From: an uncultured Collinsella sp.
Lineage (GTDB): Bacteria > Actinomycetota > Coriobacteriia > Coriobacteriales > Coriobacteriaceae
NCBI GenBank assembly: GCA_902496455.1
Contig: CABVAY010000050.1
Coordinates: forward strand, 1-9,541
Length of the DNA: 9,541 nucleotides
Direction: 5' to 3'
Shown here: positions 1-6,932 of the stretch, one piece after another
Layout: each line of letters starts with the position of its first letter
Numbering within the stretch: position 1 is the first letter of the stretch
Notes under the pieces: generated by a model
Databases searched by the model: none
Told to the model about the DNA's origin: nothing
Seen by the model: the letters and a program-made list of their open reading frames with translations, nothing else
Program-made: the position numbers and the translations under genes

Positions 1-5
1 AAGAC

Positions 6-28
6 GGAAAGCACATTAAGTGCTTTCC
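6..28 (+). terminator. Terminator-like hairpin at the left edge
   Basis: A perfect 9-bp stem (GGAAAGCAC paired with GTGCTTTCC) with a 5-base loop ATTAA is followed by TTTG. It would end a plus-strand gene lying left of the window. The U-tract is short, so termination is plausible, not certain. The minus-strand tail (CGTCTT) is weaker. Confidence 0.5.
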
Positions 29-188
29 TTTGCGTGCGGAACTCGCGACAAACTTCATGCCTCCGGTCCGCCCCGGGAGCCAGGTTGACTAACTAGGGCC
101 CGGAATTCAGAGAAGTCAGTGCAGCAAAATGGCGATGCGGATGGAACGCACAAGAAAGGGGCACGTTGTTGAGACGCGCTCTTTTAAG

Positions 189-252
189 TTGCGGTGGAAT
201 AGTTCCTATTTTTTGGGCTTGAAGGCCGATTTTAGGGACTATTTCACCGCAA
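189..252 (+). repeat. Long inverted-repeat (stem-loop) element
   Basis: Two 20-base arms, TTGCGGTGGAATAGTTCCTA (189-208) and TAGGGACTATTTCACCGCAA (233-252), flank a 24-base centre that can form a small GGC/GCC hairpin. The arms differ from perfect complementarity at two places. In plus-strand RNA both are G-U wobbles (197/244 and 204/237), giving an uninterrupted 20-bp stem; in minus-strand RNA they would be A-C mismatches. The element begins 20 bases after the minus-strand amidohydrolase stop, but neither side has a good U-tract, so it is not a standard intrinsic terminator. An open frame of 44 codons (129-263) runs through it without a recognisable ribosome-binding site and I do not call it a gene. 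The rest of 29-272 shows nothing I recognise. A dispersed repeat, MITE-like remnant or structured RNA are all possible. Confidence 0.7.
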
Positions 253-272
253 CTGAGGGGTGAGATGTGGGG

Positions 273-1910
273 TTAACGCTCGTAGATGAGGTTGCCTGCC
301 AGGTAGGTGGCCTGAACCTTGGTGGCTTGGAGTTCTTGGGGGTCGATGGTGAGCGGGTTTTGGTCCAGGACTACCAGGTCGGCATACTTGCCGGGCTCCA
401 AGCTGCCGAGGTTTTGCTCGTCGCCCGCTGCGTACGCGCTGCCCAGGGTATAGTTGCGCAGAGCTGTGGCCGCATCGATGCGCTCGCTCGGTAACCAGCC
501 GCCCTCGGGCCAGTGGCTTTTGGGATCCTGGCGCGTGATAGCCGTGTAGAGCACGTTCATGCTTGTAACAGCTGTGATGGGGCTATCGGTGCCGAAGGCT
601 TGGCGGATGCCGCGCTGCTTATAGGTCGCAAACGGCCACATGATGCGGCTGCGTTCCAGGCCCAGATCGCGCTCGGGGCCGCCCGGGTCGAGTGTAATGT
701 GACAGGGCTGGCTCGAGGCAACGACGTTAAGCTTGCGTAGACGATCGATGTCCTCGGGCAAGAGGTTCTCCAGATGCTCGAGCGTGTTATGACCGTGCTG
801 GGGCAGGCCGTACAGTTCGGCGACCTCCTCAAAGATATCGAGCGCGGCATGGATGGCACCGTCGCCGATGACGTGAATACGCACAGTGTGGCCACGCTCC
901 GCAGCCGCCAGAACCAGCTTACGCATGCGCTCGGCAGGAACTGTCAGACGGCCCTGGTCGCCCGGGAAGCGCGGATTGGTATAGGGCTCGGTGAGATACG
1001 CCGTGTGTTCGCTCGACACGCCATCGAAGAACTGCTTAAAGCCCGGTGCCGAGAGCAGCGCGTTGTTCGCGTAGCGGGCCTGCAGCTCTTCCAGGCGCGA
1101 CTGGTCATCCAGCAGCGTGGGGAACAGATGGGCTCGGATGGCCAGCTTGCCGGCTGCCTGCAGTTTGTCGTAGACGTCGTCGCGGATAAAATCGCAGCCC
1201 GGCATGGGCATGAGCGACATATCGCAGATCGAGGTGATGCCCTGCTCGGCCATACGCCTCATTTGATCGGCGTAAGCGCTTGCGATGCGATCCTCCCCCA
1301 GCCACTCAAGGCAGCGCGGTAGCAGCTGCATGGCAGCCGCCTCGTGAGCAATGCCCGTGAGTTCGCCGTTTGCATCCTTGTCGTAACTGCCGCCCGCTGG
1401 CGGCTCGCTGTCGCGCGTGACGCCGAGCGCCTCGAGTGCACGGCTGTTGAGCCAAAGCGTGTGCCCGTCGCCCGAATACATAACGCAGGGACGATCGGGG
1501 AATGCCGCATCGAGCGACGCCTTGGTTGGATGCTCGGGCGGATCCCAGCGGTAATCACGCCAGCCCTGCGTTACGACCCAAGCGTCGCCGGGCAGATCCT
1601 GGGAAAACTCGAGCGCGTGCTGCACCAGCGCTGCCTCGGACGTGCCCATATCCATGAGCATGTACGGCGAGGAACCGACCGAGGTATGGAAGAAGTGCAG
1701 ATGAGCGTCATGGAAACCGGGGCAGACAAACTGCTCGCCGTAGTCGATAACCGACGTGGCGGCAGGAGCGGCGGCGATCACGTCATCGGGCGCTCCGACT
1801 GCGACGATACGGTCGCCTGCGATGGCAATCGCCAGCTCGCGGGCGGTATCGATGCCGTCTTGCGCGGTAAAGACGTTCTTGGAGCGGATAATCCGATCGA
1901 TATGTTGCAT
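273..1910 (-). CDS. Amidohydrolase family 3 (YtcJ-like) metal-dependent hydrolase
   Basis: This 545-residue protein belongs to the Amidohydro_3 group of the amidohydrolase superfamily, cytoplasmic TIM-barrel enzymes that cleave C-N bonds using one or two metal ions. Visible landmarks in order: an N-terminal beta segment (SKNVFTAQDG, 10-19), the metal-binding HxH in DAHLH (70 and 72), the lysine of FKQFFDG (292) where the family has its bridging lysine, HVIGDGA (His346), LEHLEN (His379), GTDSP (Asp442), and the closing LGSLEPGKYADLVVLD segment (501-516). All expected metal ligands appear present and the length is normal (about 540). I chose the ATG at 1910 because GGGGA lies five bases upstream; in-frame ATGs at 1916 and 1922 would add 2 or 4 residues. 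The frame stays open far upstream through the antisense of the M20 gene, which is not coding. Substrate is unknown; YtcJ-like enzymes are rarely characterised. The gene is divergent from the M20 hydrolase. Confidence 0.93.
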   Translation of the reverse strand: MQHIDRIIRSKNVFTAQDGIDTARELAIAIAGDRIVAVGAPDDVIAAAPAATSVIDYGEQFVCPGFHDAHLHFFHTSVGSSPYMLMDMGTSEAALVQHALEFSQDLPGDAWVVTQGWRDYRWDPPEHPTKASLDAAFPDRPCVMYSGDGHTLWLNSRALEALGVTRDSEPPAGGSYDKDANGELTGIAHEAAAMQLLPRCLEWLGEDRIASAYADQMRRMAEQGITSICDMSLMPMPGCDFIRDDVYDKLQAAGKLAIRAHLFPTLLDDQSRLEELQARYANNALLSAPGFKQFFDGVSSEHTAYLTEPYTNPRFPGDQGRLTVPAERMRKLVLAAAERGHTVRIHVIGDGAIHAALDIFEEVAELYGLPQHGHNTLEHLENLLPEDIDRLRKLNVVASSQPCHITLDPGGPERDLGLERSRIMWPFATYKQRGIRQAFGTDSPITAVTSMNVLYTAITRQDPKSHWPEGGWLPSERIDAATALRNYTLGSAYAAGDEQNLGSLEPGKYADLVVLDQNPLTIDPQELQATKVQATYLAGNLIYER

Positions 1911-1997
1911 GGGCATCCCCATCTCTGGCAGGAAATTCAACACCCCCGAGTGTACTCCCCCGCCCTTGTAACAAAACCCCAAGCGGCAAACGGCAAC

Positions 1998-2027
1998 TTT
2001 ACCAGCCCTAGCGGCAGGTGGCATACT
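1998..2027 (+). promoter_or_regulatory. Candidate promoter of the M20 hydrolase in the divergent intergenic region
   Basis: TTTACC (1998-2003) and CATACT (2022-2027) are spaced by 18 bases and each matches four of six sigma-70-type consensus positions; the start codon follows 51 bases later. The 168-base region 1911-2078 must also drive the minus-strand amidohydrolase, for which I see only a poor candidate (TTGCCG, 17-base gap, TGTTAC, read on minus). A short symmetric GAGT-GT-ACTC (1948-1957) lies in the minus gene's leader and could be an operator, but it is too short to be convincing. Confidence 0.35.
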
Positions 2028-2078
2028 GGAGAGAGCCTGTACGATTTTGCGATCAACCCAGCAAGGAGCAAATCGACC

Positions 2079-3542
2079 ATGACGAAGACCAAGGCACAGC
2101 AGATTATGGCGGCGACCGAGGCTCGCGCGGCTGACGACGTCACCGCAGCCATCCAAGATATCGCCGCCGAGTTTGAGCCCTATATCATCAAGCAGCGCCG
2201 GCACTTCCATAAGCACCCGGAGCTGAGCCTTGCCGAGGAGCGCACGACCTCCGACATCGCCAACCAGCTCGACGCCATGAATATCCCCTACGAGCGTCCG
2301 CTCAAGACCGGCTTGGTGGCAACGCTTCGCGGTACCGCGCCGGATGCCTACCGCGAGGACGGCACGCCACGCCGCCGCATCCTGCTGCGCGCCGACATCG
2401 ACGCCCTGCCCGTCACCGAGCAGACCGGCGAGGAGTTCGCCAGCGTCAACGAGGGCTGCATGCACGCTTGCGGCCACGACTGCCATATCGCCATGATGCT
2501 CGGAACGCTGCAAATCCTGCGCCATATGACCGACGACATCCACGGCGAAGTCCGCATCGTATTCCAGCCCAGCGAGGAAAACGGCCAGGGCGCTAAGCTC
2601 ATGATCGGCACGGGTGTGCTCGACGGCGTCGATGGCGCCTACGCCGCGCACATCTGGAGTGAGGTCGACGCCGGCACCGTGAGCTGCGAGCCCGGTCCGC
2701 GCATGGCCAATACCGACTGGTTCCGCATCGACGTCCGCGGCACCTCGTGCCATGGCGCCATGCCCCAGCGCGGCCACGACGCCGTCATGGTTGCCGCCGA
2801 GATCGTTAACGCCCTGCAGACCATCGTCTCGCGCGAGATCAGCCCCTACGAGCCGGCCGTCATCACCGTCGGCGAGCTGCACGGCGGCACCGCGCGCAAC
2901 GTTATCGCCGGCACGGCCTACCTCGCCGGCACGGTGCGCACCTACGGAGATTCGACCCACGAGGAAATGCCGGAGCTTATGCGCCGCATCGTGGAGCATA
3001 CCGCGGCCGCCTTGGGCGCCGAGGCAGAGCTCACCGACTACACCATCGCCAACTACAAGGTCGAAAACGACGCCGCCTCGAGCGAGCGCTGCCGTCAGGC
3101 CGTAATCAAGTGCCTGGGCCCCACCGGCCAAGGCCATTATCGCGGCACGCTTTCGGGCGAGGATTTTTCGGAGTACCTGCGTCGCGTACCGGGCGTGCTC
3201 GCCTTTGTAGGTACGCGCAACCCCAAGATTGGCGCCACGTACGCCCAACATTCCTGCTTCTACAAGATCGACGAGACCGTGCTGGCAAAGGGCTCCATGG
3301 TGGCCGCCCAGTATGCTATCGACTTTTTGGCCGAGCCCACGCAAGAGGAGCTCGACGGCCCCGCGATTACCGCGGTCGCCGAAACCAACCCCGATCTGGC
3401 CGCCAAGTTGCGCTCTGCCAAGGCGACGACCGCCGAGGCTCGCGACGCCATCCATGATGCCCGAACGGCTCGCCATGCCGCGATCAAGGGCATCCACGAC
3501 GCACGCGCTGCCGCACGCCGTGAGGAGAAGCACGACGAGTAA
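2079..3542 (+). CDS. M20D-family amidohydrolase / metallopeptidase (HipO/AmhX-type)
   Basis: This 487-residue enzyme belongs to peptidase family M20D, which hydrolyses the amide bond of N-acyl amino acids, hippurate-like conjugates or small dipeptides with a two-metal centre in the cytoplasm. Hallmarks in order: RRHFHKHPELSLAEERTT (40-57), LLRADIDALPV (102-112), HACGHDCH (Cys131, His133 metal ligands), the catalytic Glu pair in PSEENGQGAKLM (166-167), AHIW (His191), the dimerisation/lid domain from about 207 to 320 including the HGAMPQRGHDAV segment, LSGEDFSEYL (358-367) and the final ligand His391 in HSCFYKIDE. The family is usually near 400 residues; residues 418-487 form an extra, charged, alanine-rich tail with IHDAR twice (458-462, 472-476), probably helical. 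AAGGAG (2063-2068) ten bases before the ATG fixes the start. Substrate cannot be read from sequence. The upstream Amidohydro_3 gene is divergent and may share regulation. Confidence 0.95.
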   Translation: MTKTKAQQIMAATEARAADDVTAAIQDIAAEFEPYIIKQRRHFHKHPELSLAEERTTSDIANQLDAMNIPYERPLKTGLVATLRGTAPDAYREDGTPRRRILLRADIDALPVTEQTGEEFASVNEGCMHACGHDCHIAMMLGTLQILRHMTDDIHGEVRIVFQPSEENGQGAKLMIGTGVLDGVDGAYAAHIWSEVDAGTVSCEPGPRMANTDWFRIDVRGTSCHGAMPQRGHDAVMVAAEIVNALQTIVSREISPYEPAVITVGELHGGTARNVIAGTAYLAGTVRTYGDSTHEEMPELMRRIVEHTAAALGAEAELTDYTIANYKVENDAASSERCRQAVIKCLGPTGQGHYRGTLSGEDFSEYLRRVPGVLAFVGTRNPKIGATYAQHSCFYKIDETVLAKGSMVAAQYAIDFLAEPTQEELDGPAITAVAETNPDLAAKLRSAKATTAEARDAIHDARTARHAAIKGIHDARAAARREEKHDE

Positions 3543-3587
3543 TCGATTCGCTGGCATCTCGCAGTCATAGCCACATCGCGATGTCAA

Positions 3588-3623
3588 AGCGGGGGCGGAC
3601 GTTTCGACACGTCCGCCCCCGCT
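3588..3623. terminator. Bidirectional terminator between convergent genes
   Basis: A perfect 15-bp GC-rich stem (AGCGGGGGCGGACGT with its complement at 3609-3623) closes a 6-base loop TTCGAC. It lies 45 bases after the M20 stop and about 60 bases after the stop of the converging minus-strand gene. The tail is CATTTATC on plus and TTTGACAT on minus, so both U-tracts are modest, but stem strength and position support a shared terminator. A 9-bp direct repeat ATTTCTACC x2 (3639-3656) follows. Confidence 0.8.
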
Positions 3624-3682
3624 CATTTATCAAGCGCTATTTCTACCATTTCTACCCCGTCCCCAAATGGCAGACGGCATGG

Positions 3683-4972
3683 CTACTCGTCCTGAGGTTC
3701 CTCGTCGGAGCTTGGCTCGGACGCCGACTCAGGTGCAGGTGCCGGCTCAGGTGCAGGTGCCGGCTCAGGCGCAGGCTCGGGCTCAGATGCCGTCTCAGAC
3801 TCGGGCGCCGGCTCAGACTCGGTCGCGGGAGCGGGTGCAGGCGCCGGCGAAGCATCCGGAGCGCTGTAACCCGAAGGAGCGGACTTCTTCTCGAAGGGCA
3901 ACACAAAAGTCAGGACGTCGTCCTTATCCTCATCGGCCCACTCGCTTGCATAGCGTGCGGCCCAATAGCCAACGGCACGGTGCTTGAGCATCTTGCCAAA
4001 GACCGTAAGAAATACGGTGACGAAAGCGACCAGCACCAAGAACAGCGCGAGCGTGACGCCACCGCCGGTAACAATTGCCTCAATACCCGTAGGACGATAG
4101 TAGTAGCTATACATACCGACAGAGGCAATGGCGCCAAAGACGACCGTCAAGATCCATGTGACAACGTTGGCGACCAGGCCCGTCAAAAACTCGGGAAGGA
4201 ACGAAGCACAGAACAGCTTGGTCTTGTTGTGCTTAAACGCCGCCCAGACCTTATCGAGCGAAAACGCGCTCTCGACACGCCCGGTCACCGCAAAGTGCAT
4301 CACGGCAATGTCGGCGAACATCTTAAAGAAGACACCCAGAATCGCCGAGGCAATTAGCGCCAGGACAAGCAGGCCGAGCGAACCGAACAGCGCAGCCTCG
4401 AGCGCATAAGAGCCGTAATAAGAATACGAGCCCGCGGCGCCAATTACCACGCCCTCCACCAGCGAAAGCACTACACCGATAACGGGAATGGCAGCGATAA
4501 CCTCGAGCGCGACCGAGATAACGCTCGAAAAGACTCCGAGACCAAACGACGTGGAACGCATGAGTGGACGGTCCATGCCGTCATCGACCTTGAGCGACAG
4601 ATCGCGGCCCCACTCGATACCGAAGCCGGAACCGCACACACTCGCAATGCAAGCTGCCAAAAAGCCGATGGCAGCCGCAATGCCGCCAATAACGGGAATA
4701 AACAACACGAGCACCGACACAACGCAAATCAGCGCCGGCAAAAACGCGATTTGGCATACACGCTGAAGCACGCCCGGAGTCTTAGTCATATCTTGGAACG
4801 CCTGAGCCACACAGCCCTTTGGCGCATTCGCCACGGGCGGTTGCGGAACAAACTGCTGGGGCTGAGGCTGTCCCTGGGGAGCGGGGCCAGCGGCACCGGC
4901 ATTAGGAGCACCACACACGCCGCAGAACTTGTCGTTATCGCCCATGGGGGCGCCACACTGCGAGCAGAACAT
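3683..4972 (-). CDS. Zinc-ribbon multi-pass membrane protein with acidic Pro/Ala/Glu tail (DUF4013-like)
   Basis: The 429-residue protein starts with a zinc-ribbon of two CxxC knuckles (Cys3, Cys6, Cys17, Cys20). A Pro/Gln-rich linker (about 22-52) follows, then a membrane region with several hydrophobic segments at roughly 75-114, 143-180, 192-228, 258-288 and 303-326. Amphipathic, charged loops separate them (GRDLSLKVDDGMDRPLM, 122-138). The soluble tail 362-429 is built from PAPEPAPAPE-type units and ends in an acidic stretch. The overall plan resembles zinc-ribbon/DUF4013-type membrane proteins of Actinobacteria; the family name is an inference from layout, and no enzymatic motif is visible. 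Function is unknown. The start at 4972 is chosen because the zinc-ribbon begins there and AAGGGA lies seven bases upstream; a longer in-frame start at 5044 would add 24 unrelated residues. The 149-base gap to yitT upstream contains TTGACC on the minus strand (5050-5055) as a possible -35 box, with no good -10. Confidence 0.85.
   Translation of the reverse strand: MFCSQCGAPMGDNDKFCGVCGAPNAGAAGPAPQGQPQPQQFVPQPPVANAPKGCVAQAFQDMTKTPGVLQRVCQIAFLPALICVVSVLVLFIPVIGGIAAAIGFLAACIASVCGSGFGIEWGRDLSLKVDDGMDRPLMRSTSFGLGVFSSVISVALEVIAAIPVIGVVLSLVEGVVIGAAGSYSYYGSYALEAALFGSLGLLVLALIASAILGVFFKMFADIAVMHFAVTGRVESAFSLDKVWAAFKHNKTKLFCASFLPEFLTGLVANVVTWILTVVFGAIASVGMYSYYYRPTGIEAIVTGGGVTLALFLVLVAFVTVFLTVFGKMLKHRAVGYWAARYASEWADEDKDDVLTFVLPFEKKSAPSGYSAPDASPAPAPAPATESEPAPESETASEPEPAPEPAPAPEPAPAPESASEPSSDEEPQDE
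3728..3781. repeat. Tandem 18-bp repeat coding the Pro/Ala/Glu tail
   Basis: CTCAGGTGCAGGTGCCGG occurs twice without change (3728-3745 and 3746-3763), followed by a degenerate third copy (3764-3781) and further decayed units to about 3850. Read on the minus strand in frame, each unit gives six residues of the PAPAPE type. The perfect copies could expand or contract by slippage without a frameshift because the unit is a multiple of three. Confidence 0.8.
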
Positions 4973-5121
4973 AGAATCATCCCTTCGTATCTTGAACAAA
5001 TCACTTGGATCGCAAACGATGTCTTTAGCATCATTATTGCCCAATGTGGGGTCAAATACTCAAAGATGACCGATTTGCAAGATACACGGCGCCAGCAGGC
5101 GGTTCGTTGGATACGTCTGTG

Positions 5122-6144
5122 CTAGTTCGTTCCGCGGAAGCCCTTGCCGACGATCTCGGAGCTGTCGACGATCGTGATAAAGGCACCTGGATCGACCTCG
5201 CGCGCATAACGGCGCAGCTGCACGGCCTCGCGACGGCTCAGCACGCTCATGATCACCGTCACGCACTTGCCCGAGAAGGCACCGTAGCCGCGGCTGATGG
5301 TCGCCGTGCGGTTGAGATGCTTGACGATAAACTCCTCGACCTTAAGGGGTTCGGAGCAAATGACCGTGCAGACCTTACGAAGATGGATGCTCTCGATGGC
5401 TTTGTCGACCACAAGCGTCTTGGCAAACAGGCCGAGCACGCAATACAGACCGACACGCGGGCCATACAAGAAGGCCGCGATGGTCACGATGCCGATATCG
5501 ACCAGGAGCAGGGCGCGGCCAATCTCGAGCGTGGTGCGGCGCTTGAGGATCATGGCAAGAATGTCCGTGCCACCTGTCGAGGCGCCAATATCAAAGACGA
5601 TGGCACTGCCGAGCGCCGGCAGAATCACAGCAAAGCACAGATCGAGCCACATATCGCCCGTCAGAGAGACATCGGTCGGAATAAAGAGCTCAAACAGCGA
5701 AACATAGGCCGAAAGCGCAAACGAGGCGAAGACGCTCCACAGGATTGCCTTGCGCTCCAAAAAGATAAAGCCCAAGACGACGAGAACCGCGTTGATAATC
5801 CACATAAAAACGCCGACGGGCAGGGTCGGGAACAGCGTGGACAGAATGACCGACACGCCCGAGGTGCCGCCAAAAGCAAAGTGATTAGGGGTTTTAAACG
5901 CAACGATGGCGAAGGCCGTAAGAATCAGGCCCAGATTGAGCTCGGCAAAAAAGCGCGGGAAGCCCGGCTCCTGGCTGCGCTTTTGACCGACACGCTCGCC
6001 GCGCTCGATATCGGTGCGATCAACCACGCGCTCCATCGGCACCACGGGAGGACGATGCACCTCCTCGGCAGCACGCGATGCCGCCTCTGCCGCGGCGGCC
6101 TCAATCGCCCATGCCTTGCTTTCTGTTTCGTGCTCGTCGGCCAT
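5122..6144 (-). CDS. YitT family membrane protein (DUF161 plus DUF2179)
   Basis: This 340-residue protein has the two-part architecture of the YitT family. Residues 1-60 are an alanine- and charge-rich cytoplasmic leader longer than usual. Residues about 66-250 carry five or six hydrophobic segments with the family signatures FGGTSGVSVIL (91-101) and GASTGGTDILAMIL (187-200). Residues about 255-336 form the soluble DUF2179 domain (VCTVICSEPLKVEEFI, RGYGAFSGKCVTVIMSVLSRRE, FITIVDSSEIVGKGF). YitT proteins are broadly conserved and functionally poorly defined; a transport or small-molecule-sensing role is only a suggestion for the family. The ATG at 6144 is supported by GAGGGG eight bases upstream. 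It is transcribed in the same direction as the genes on both sides but is separated from asp23 by hairpins, so probably forms its own unit. Confidence 0.94.
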   Translation of the reverse strand: MADEHETESKAWAIEAAAAEAASRAAEEVHRPPVVPMERVVDRTDIERGERVGQKRSQEPGFPRFFAELNLGLILTAFAIVAFKTPNHFAFGGTSGVSVILSTLFPTLPVGVFMWIINAVLVVLGFIFLERKAILWSVFASFALSAYVSLFELFIPTDVSLTGDMWLDLCFAVILPALGSAIVFDIGASTGGTDILAMILKRRTTLEIGRALLLVDIGIVTIAAFLYGPRVGLYCVLGLFAKTLVVDKAIESIHLRKVCTVICSEPLKVEEFIVKHLNRTATISRGYGAFSGKCVTVIMSVLSRREAVQLRRYAREVDPGAFITIVDSSEIVGKGFRGTN

Positions 6145-6187
6145 TACGGCAACCCCTCGTTAACAATTTGGAAACAATGCGCCCATT

Positions 6188-6215
6188 AGGGTAACGCGGA
6201 ACGCGACGATTGCAA
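6188..6215 (-). promoter_or_regulatory. Weak candidate promoter for the yitT-family gene
   Basis: Read on the minus strand, TTGCAA (6210-6215) and TACCCT (6188-6193) are 16 bases apart, each matching four of six consensus positions, and about 44 bases upstream of the start codon. Position is right; the sequence match is poor. Confidence 0.3.
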
Positions 6216-6233
6216 CCCCTAGTTAGACGAGCG

Positions 6234-6257
6234 GTATGCCCACATCGGGGGGCATAC
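6234..6257. other. Short hairpin downstream of the asp23 terminator
   Basis: GTATGCCC (6234-6241) and GGGCATAC (6250-6257) form a perfect 8-bp stem with an 8-base loop. It lies directly after the larger hairpin at 6262-6299 (minus reading) and upstream of the yitT promoter candidate. It may be a second terminator stem or part of a regulatory site; neither strand has a U-tract behind it. Confidence 0.5.
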
Positions 6258-6261
6258 AAAT

Positions 6262-6299
6262 AACGGCCGGCCACGCTTTTGCTTGCGCGGTCGGCCGTT
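6262..6299 (-). terminator. Terminator of the amaP-DUF2273-asp23 unit
   Basis: AACGGCCGGCC (6262-6272) pairs with GGTCGGCCGTT (6289-6299), an 11-bp stem with one wobble position and a further CGC/GCG inside. On the minus strand it is followed by ATTTGTATG, a U-rich tail, 53 bases after the asp23 stop. The plus-strand tail (TAACG after the stem) is weaker. Confidence 0.7.
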
Positions 6300-6352
6300 T
6301 AACGTTTTCGCAGATAAAGCCTGCCAAAACAAACCTGTCCCTTTTTGGAAGG

Positions 6353-6868
6353 TTACTCGTGCTGGCTGGTGCGGTGCTCGTACTCCTCGGGGGTGATGAC
6401 GTCCTCGATGCGCAGGTTGACGCCCGCCACCTCAAGGCCGGTCATCGCGGCAAGGCGCTCGGTGACACGTGCCTTGACATCGTCGAAGATCGCGGGCGCA
6501 TAGGCGCCGTACTCGATGATGACGGAGATGTTGACGACCACGCGATTGTCATCGGTGACCTCAACCGTCACGCCCTTGGTCAGATTCTCGGCACCAAACT
6601 GCTCCTGCACAAAGTGCATAAGGTTACCCTTCATGCCCAGGACGTGCGGCACCTCGCGGGTGGCCATGGCGACGATCTTCTCGATCACACCGTTGGAATA
6701 GGTCAGCGAGTCCTCGGACTCGTCCGCCTCCTCGTCGTCCTCATCCTCATCGGACTCGACCTCGACAAGAGCCTCGTCCTCGAGCGTCACATCCTCGGCT
6801 TCGGCGACGACCGCCTCGTTCTCCTCGAGCTCGGTATCGGCTACATCGACCTTCGTGTTAAAAGCCAT
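6353..6868 (-). CDS. Asp23/Gls24 family envelope stress response protein
   Basis: This 171-residue protein carries the Asp23/Gls24 domain at about 56-158: SNGVIEKIVAMATREVPHVLGM (58-79), then VTVEVTDDNRVVVNISVIIEYGAYAPAIFDDVKARVTERL, then AMTGLEVAGVNLRIEDV (141-157). In Gram-positive bacteria, Asp23-type proteins are abundant cytoplasmic proteins held at the membrane by AmaP and tied to cell-envelope stress. The first 55 residues are unusual: about half are Asp or Glu, with an almost uninterrupted acidic run from 38 to 53. It is a disordered leader rather than a signal peptide. GGAGGA four bases from the ATG gives a strong ribosome-binding site, compatible with high expression. It is the last gene of the amaP-DUF2273-asp23 unit, 55 bases after the DUF2273 stop, and is followed by a terminator. 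Confidence 0.94.
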   Translation of the reverse strand: MAFNTKVDVADTELEENEAVVAEAEDVTLEDEALVEVESDEDEDDEEADESEDSLTYSNGVIEKIVAMATREVPHVLGMKGNLMHFVQEQFGAENLTKGVTVEVTDDNRVVVNISVIIEYGAYAPAIFDDVKARVTERLAAMTGLEVAGVNLRIEDVITPEEYEHRTSQHE

Positions 6869-6910
6869 GGTTCCTCCTTATGCCTGCCGCAGATGCGACA
6901 GTCGAATACA

Positions 6911-6932
6911 TATTAGCGGCCTATTAGCGGCC
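6911..6932. repeat. 11-bp tandem duplication at the DUF2273 stop codon
   Basis: TATTAGCGGCC occurs twice in direct succession (6911-6921 and 6922-6932). The right copy holds the last two codons and the stop of the DUF2273 gene. On the minus strand the stop TAA is followed immediately by TAG, giving two in-frame stops. A 14-bp palindrome TTAGCGGCCGCTAA (6924-6937) overlaps the duplication. Confidence 0.85.

Noticed and set aside
29..128. Possible tRNA or small gene in the left intergenic region.
   Set aside because: No cloverleaf or T-loop sequence, no plausible ribosome-binding site and no recognisable protein.
1344..2078. In-frame plus-strand extension upstream of the M20 start.
   Set aside because: It is antisense to the amidohydrolase, and a good ribosome-binding site sits just before the ATG at 2079.
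1923..3626. Minus-strand frame that stays open upstream of the amidohydrolase, through the antisense of the M20 gene, giving an apparent 1117-residue protein.
   Set aside because: The upstream part shows no family similarity and lies antisense to a clear M20 enzyme. High-GC codon bias routinely leaves antisense frames open.
3700..3850. Regular short repeats that could suggest a CRISPR or a minisatellite.
   Set aside because: The unit is 18 bp, in frame, without spacers, and encodes a Pro/Ala/Glu tail of a protein gene.
5044..6189. Long plus-strand open frame of 381 codons opposite the YitT gene.
   Set aside because: It shadows a protein with all YitT signatures; its translation is charged low-complexity sequence with no recognisable domain.
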